Position numbers and translations under genes: made by a program. From NCBI GenBank assembly GCA_934631995.1, contig CAKTYF010000017.1:1-25541 (forward strand): a stretch of DNA of 25,541 bases, given 5' to 3'. Source of the stretch: an uncultured Eggerthellaceae bacterium (lineage in GTDB: Bacteria; Actinomycetota; Coriobacteriia; Coriobacteriales; Eggerthellaceae). Shown piece after piece: positions 24,848-25,541 of the stretch. Numbering within the stretch: the first letter of the stretch is position 1; the number at the start of each line of letters is the position of its first letter. Below the pieces are notes generated by a model that saw only the letters and a program-made list of their open reading frames with translations, was not told the origin of the DNA and did not search any database.

Positions 24848-24878
24848 CGTTAAGCGAAAGGAGAGACCTCGCTTAACG
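24848..24878. other. Perfect 10-bp inverted repeat
   Basis: CGTTAAGCGA (24848-24857) pairs with TCGCTTAACG (24869-24878); the 11-base loop AAGGAGAGACC contains a Shine-Dalgarno-like AAGGAG. No T-run follows on either strand. It may mark the 3' end of the PucR transcript or belong to an unrecognised RNA. Confidence 0.45.
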
Positions 24879-25089
24879 GTTCATTCCGTCTCACCGCGTC
24901 ATTATCTCCCGAAATCACAATTATGGTAAGTGGAATATTCATAAACTCTGAAAGCACATTTCTGTGCAAACAGACAGAGGGGATTTTAGCGACACGACAA
25001 CAGGAAACCCGATGACTTTTACCCATTCCGAAACGAAATAGCTGTAAAAGCAGACAACACAACATGATGTGTTTCTGTCGCATTTTCTA

Positions 25090-25118
25090 GTGAACAAAAA
25101 ACAAGAAGCGGGTATCCT
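25090..25118 (+). promoter_or_regulatory. Possible promoter of the MCFRP peptide gene
   Basis: GTGAAC (25090-25095) and TATCCT (25113-25118) are 17 bases apart, 70 bases before the start codon. Both boxes are only moderate matches. Confidence 0.4.
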
Positions 25119-25187
25119 GTCTAACTGTCGTAAAAGAGAGCGACTATGCACTACGCCTGGCAACAGGCAATAAAGAAAGGAATTACT

Positions 25188-25391
25188 ATGTGCTTCAGAC
25201 CAGCAACTGTAGAAATTGACGAAGATGCCATGGCTGGCGCTCCTGGCGCCCCTGGCATCCCTGGCGTTCCCGGTGCCCCCGCGGCTCCTGGTGCTCCCGG
25301 TGCCCCCGCGGCTCCTGGCGCTCCTGCTGCCCCTGGCGCCCCTGCTGCTCCTGGTGCTCCGGCAGCCCCCGGTGCTCCTGCAGGTAACTAA
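25188..25391 (+). CDS. Small MCFRP peptide with proline-triplet (collagen-like) repeat
   Basis: The 67-residue product has a short head, MCFRPATVEIDEDAMA (1-16), then 16 consecutive X-X-Pro triplets (17-64; mostly GAP and AAP, with one GIP and one GVP), and ends AGN. There is no signal peptide, membrane helix or catalytic motif. Glycine leads the first five triplets, then Gly and Ala alternate, so it is only partly collagen-like. I chose ATG at 25188, seven bases after AAAGGA; an in-frame ATG at 25146 has a poorer ribosome site. An intrinsic terminator follows 5 bases after the stop, so this is a complete single-gene unit. From memory, small proteins starting MCFRP, often with a zinc ribbon before a GAP/AAP tail, occur in gut anaerobes; this one lacks the ribbon. 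Function is unknown. Confidence 0.8.
   Translation: MCFRPATVEIDEDAMAGAPGAPGIPGVPGAPAAPGAPGAPAAPGAPAAPGAPAAPGAPAAPGAPAGN
25236..25379 (+). repeat. In-frame tandem repeat encoding X-X-Pro triplets
   Basis: The 144 bases are a degenerate 9-base periodic array. A 20-base segment (25272-25291) recurs exactly at 25299-25318, a 27-base offset. Such an array can change length by slippage in whole triplets without breaking the frame. Confidence 0.85.
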
Positions 25392-25395
25392 AACC

Positions 25396-25435
25396 AACAA
25401 GGAAGGCGTTCGCAAGAGCGCCTTCCTTGTTTTTT
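25396..25435 (+). terminator. Strong intrinsic terminator of the MCFRP peptide gene
   Basis: AACAAGGAAGGCG (25396-25408) pairs perfectly with CGCCTTCCTTGTT (25419-25431), followed by a run of T. The remaining 106 bases of the window hold nothing I can identify. Confidence 0.95.
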
Positions 25436-25541
25436 GGGCAATTTGGAGCAAAACACTCTACCCAAACGTCCCCACCGATTCACTACGCACCTATCGCGCC
25501 GCAGATCAAGCAACCAGCAGAAAAAGGAAGCGCCTCCCATC

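Larger units (their letters stand above)
24604..25187. other. Intergenic stretch without a supported gene
   Basis: These 584 bases follow the PucR-type gene. Short frames exist but none has a good ribosome site plus recognisable sequence. The region holds a 10-bp hairpin at 24848-24878 and smaller palindromes near 24955 and 25060. It is richer in A on the plus strand than its neighbours, and ends with the promoter and ribosome site of the MCFRP peptide gene. Confidence 0.5.

Noticed and set aside
24939..25451. A minus-strand Arg/Ser/Gly-rich frame of 170 residues over the triplet repeat
   Set aside because: It is the antisense of the proline-triplet array; the plus-strand gene has the ribosome site and terminator.

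Overview
The window looks like chromosomal DNA of an anaerobic actinobacterium of the class Coriobacteriia, probably Eggerthellaceae. This is inferred from gene content: a Rho factor with a very long Ala/Lys-rich N-terminal extension, Wood-Ljungdahl enzymes beside a formate dehydrogenase module, a PucR-type regulator, and moderately high GC. No gene here fixes the genus. Almost everything from 500 to 22,345 is read from the minus strand; plus-strand genes are ybaK, a PucR-family regulator and a small proline-triplet peptide.

Layout. (1) 1-460: no credible gene, but a structured repeat built partly from tRNA-Gly 3'-end sequence, present once complete and once cut by the window edge. (2) 461-2982: a tRNA-Pro/tRNA-Gly operon with promoter and terminator, then rdgB, murI and divergent ybaK. 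(3) 3000-10,460: a paired-palindrome intergenic region, an L,D-transpeptidase, a divergent methionyl-tRNA-synthetase-like protein with eroded signature motifs, rho and a transaldolase. (4) 10,460-15,610: acetyl-CoA synthase (acsB), its maturation ATPase (cooC) and CO dehydrogenase (cooS), with a good promoter ahead of cooS. (5) 15,740-22,345: orphan hisI, a long RNA-like element with mutually exclusive stems, a molybdenum/tungsten formate dehydrogenase translationally coupled to a flavin/iron-sulfur oxidoreductase, and a formate channel. (6) 22,346-25,541: a long divergent intergenic region, the PucR-family regulator, an unexplained 0.6 kb stretch, and a 67-residue peptide starting MCFRP that carries 16 consecutive X-X-Pro triplets.

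How the genes fit together. Regions 4-6 form a one-carbon block. The formate channel moves formate across the membrane, the formate dehydrogenase and its NAD(P)/FAD partner interconvert formate and CO2, CODH reduces CO2 to CO, and ACS joins CO, a methyl group and CoA into acetyl-CoA. The corrinoid protein (acsCD), methyltransferase (acsE) and folate enzymes are not in the window. The PucR-type protein is the obvious candidate local regulator, by position only.

The most unusual items are the MCFRP peptide, the swapped-arm element at 16337-16492, the tRNA-Gly-derived cloverleaf-like repeat, and the aminoacyl-tRNA synthetase with degraded KMSKS and zinc motifs. All functional calls come from reading motifs; no database search was possible.
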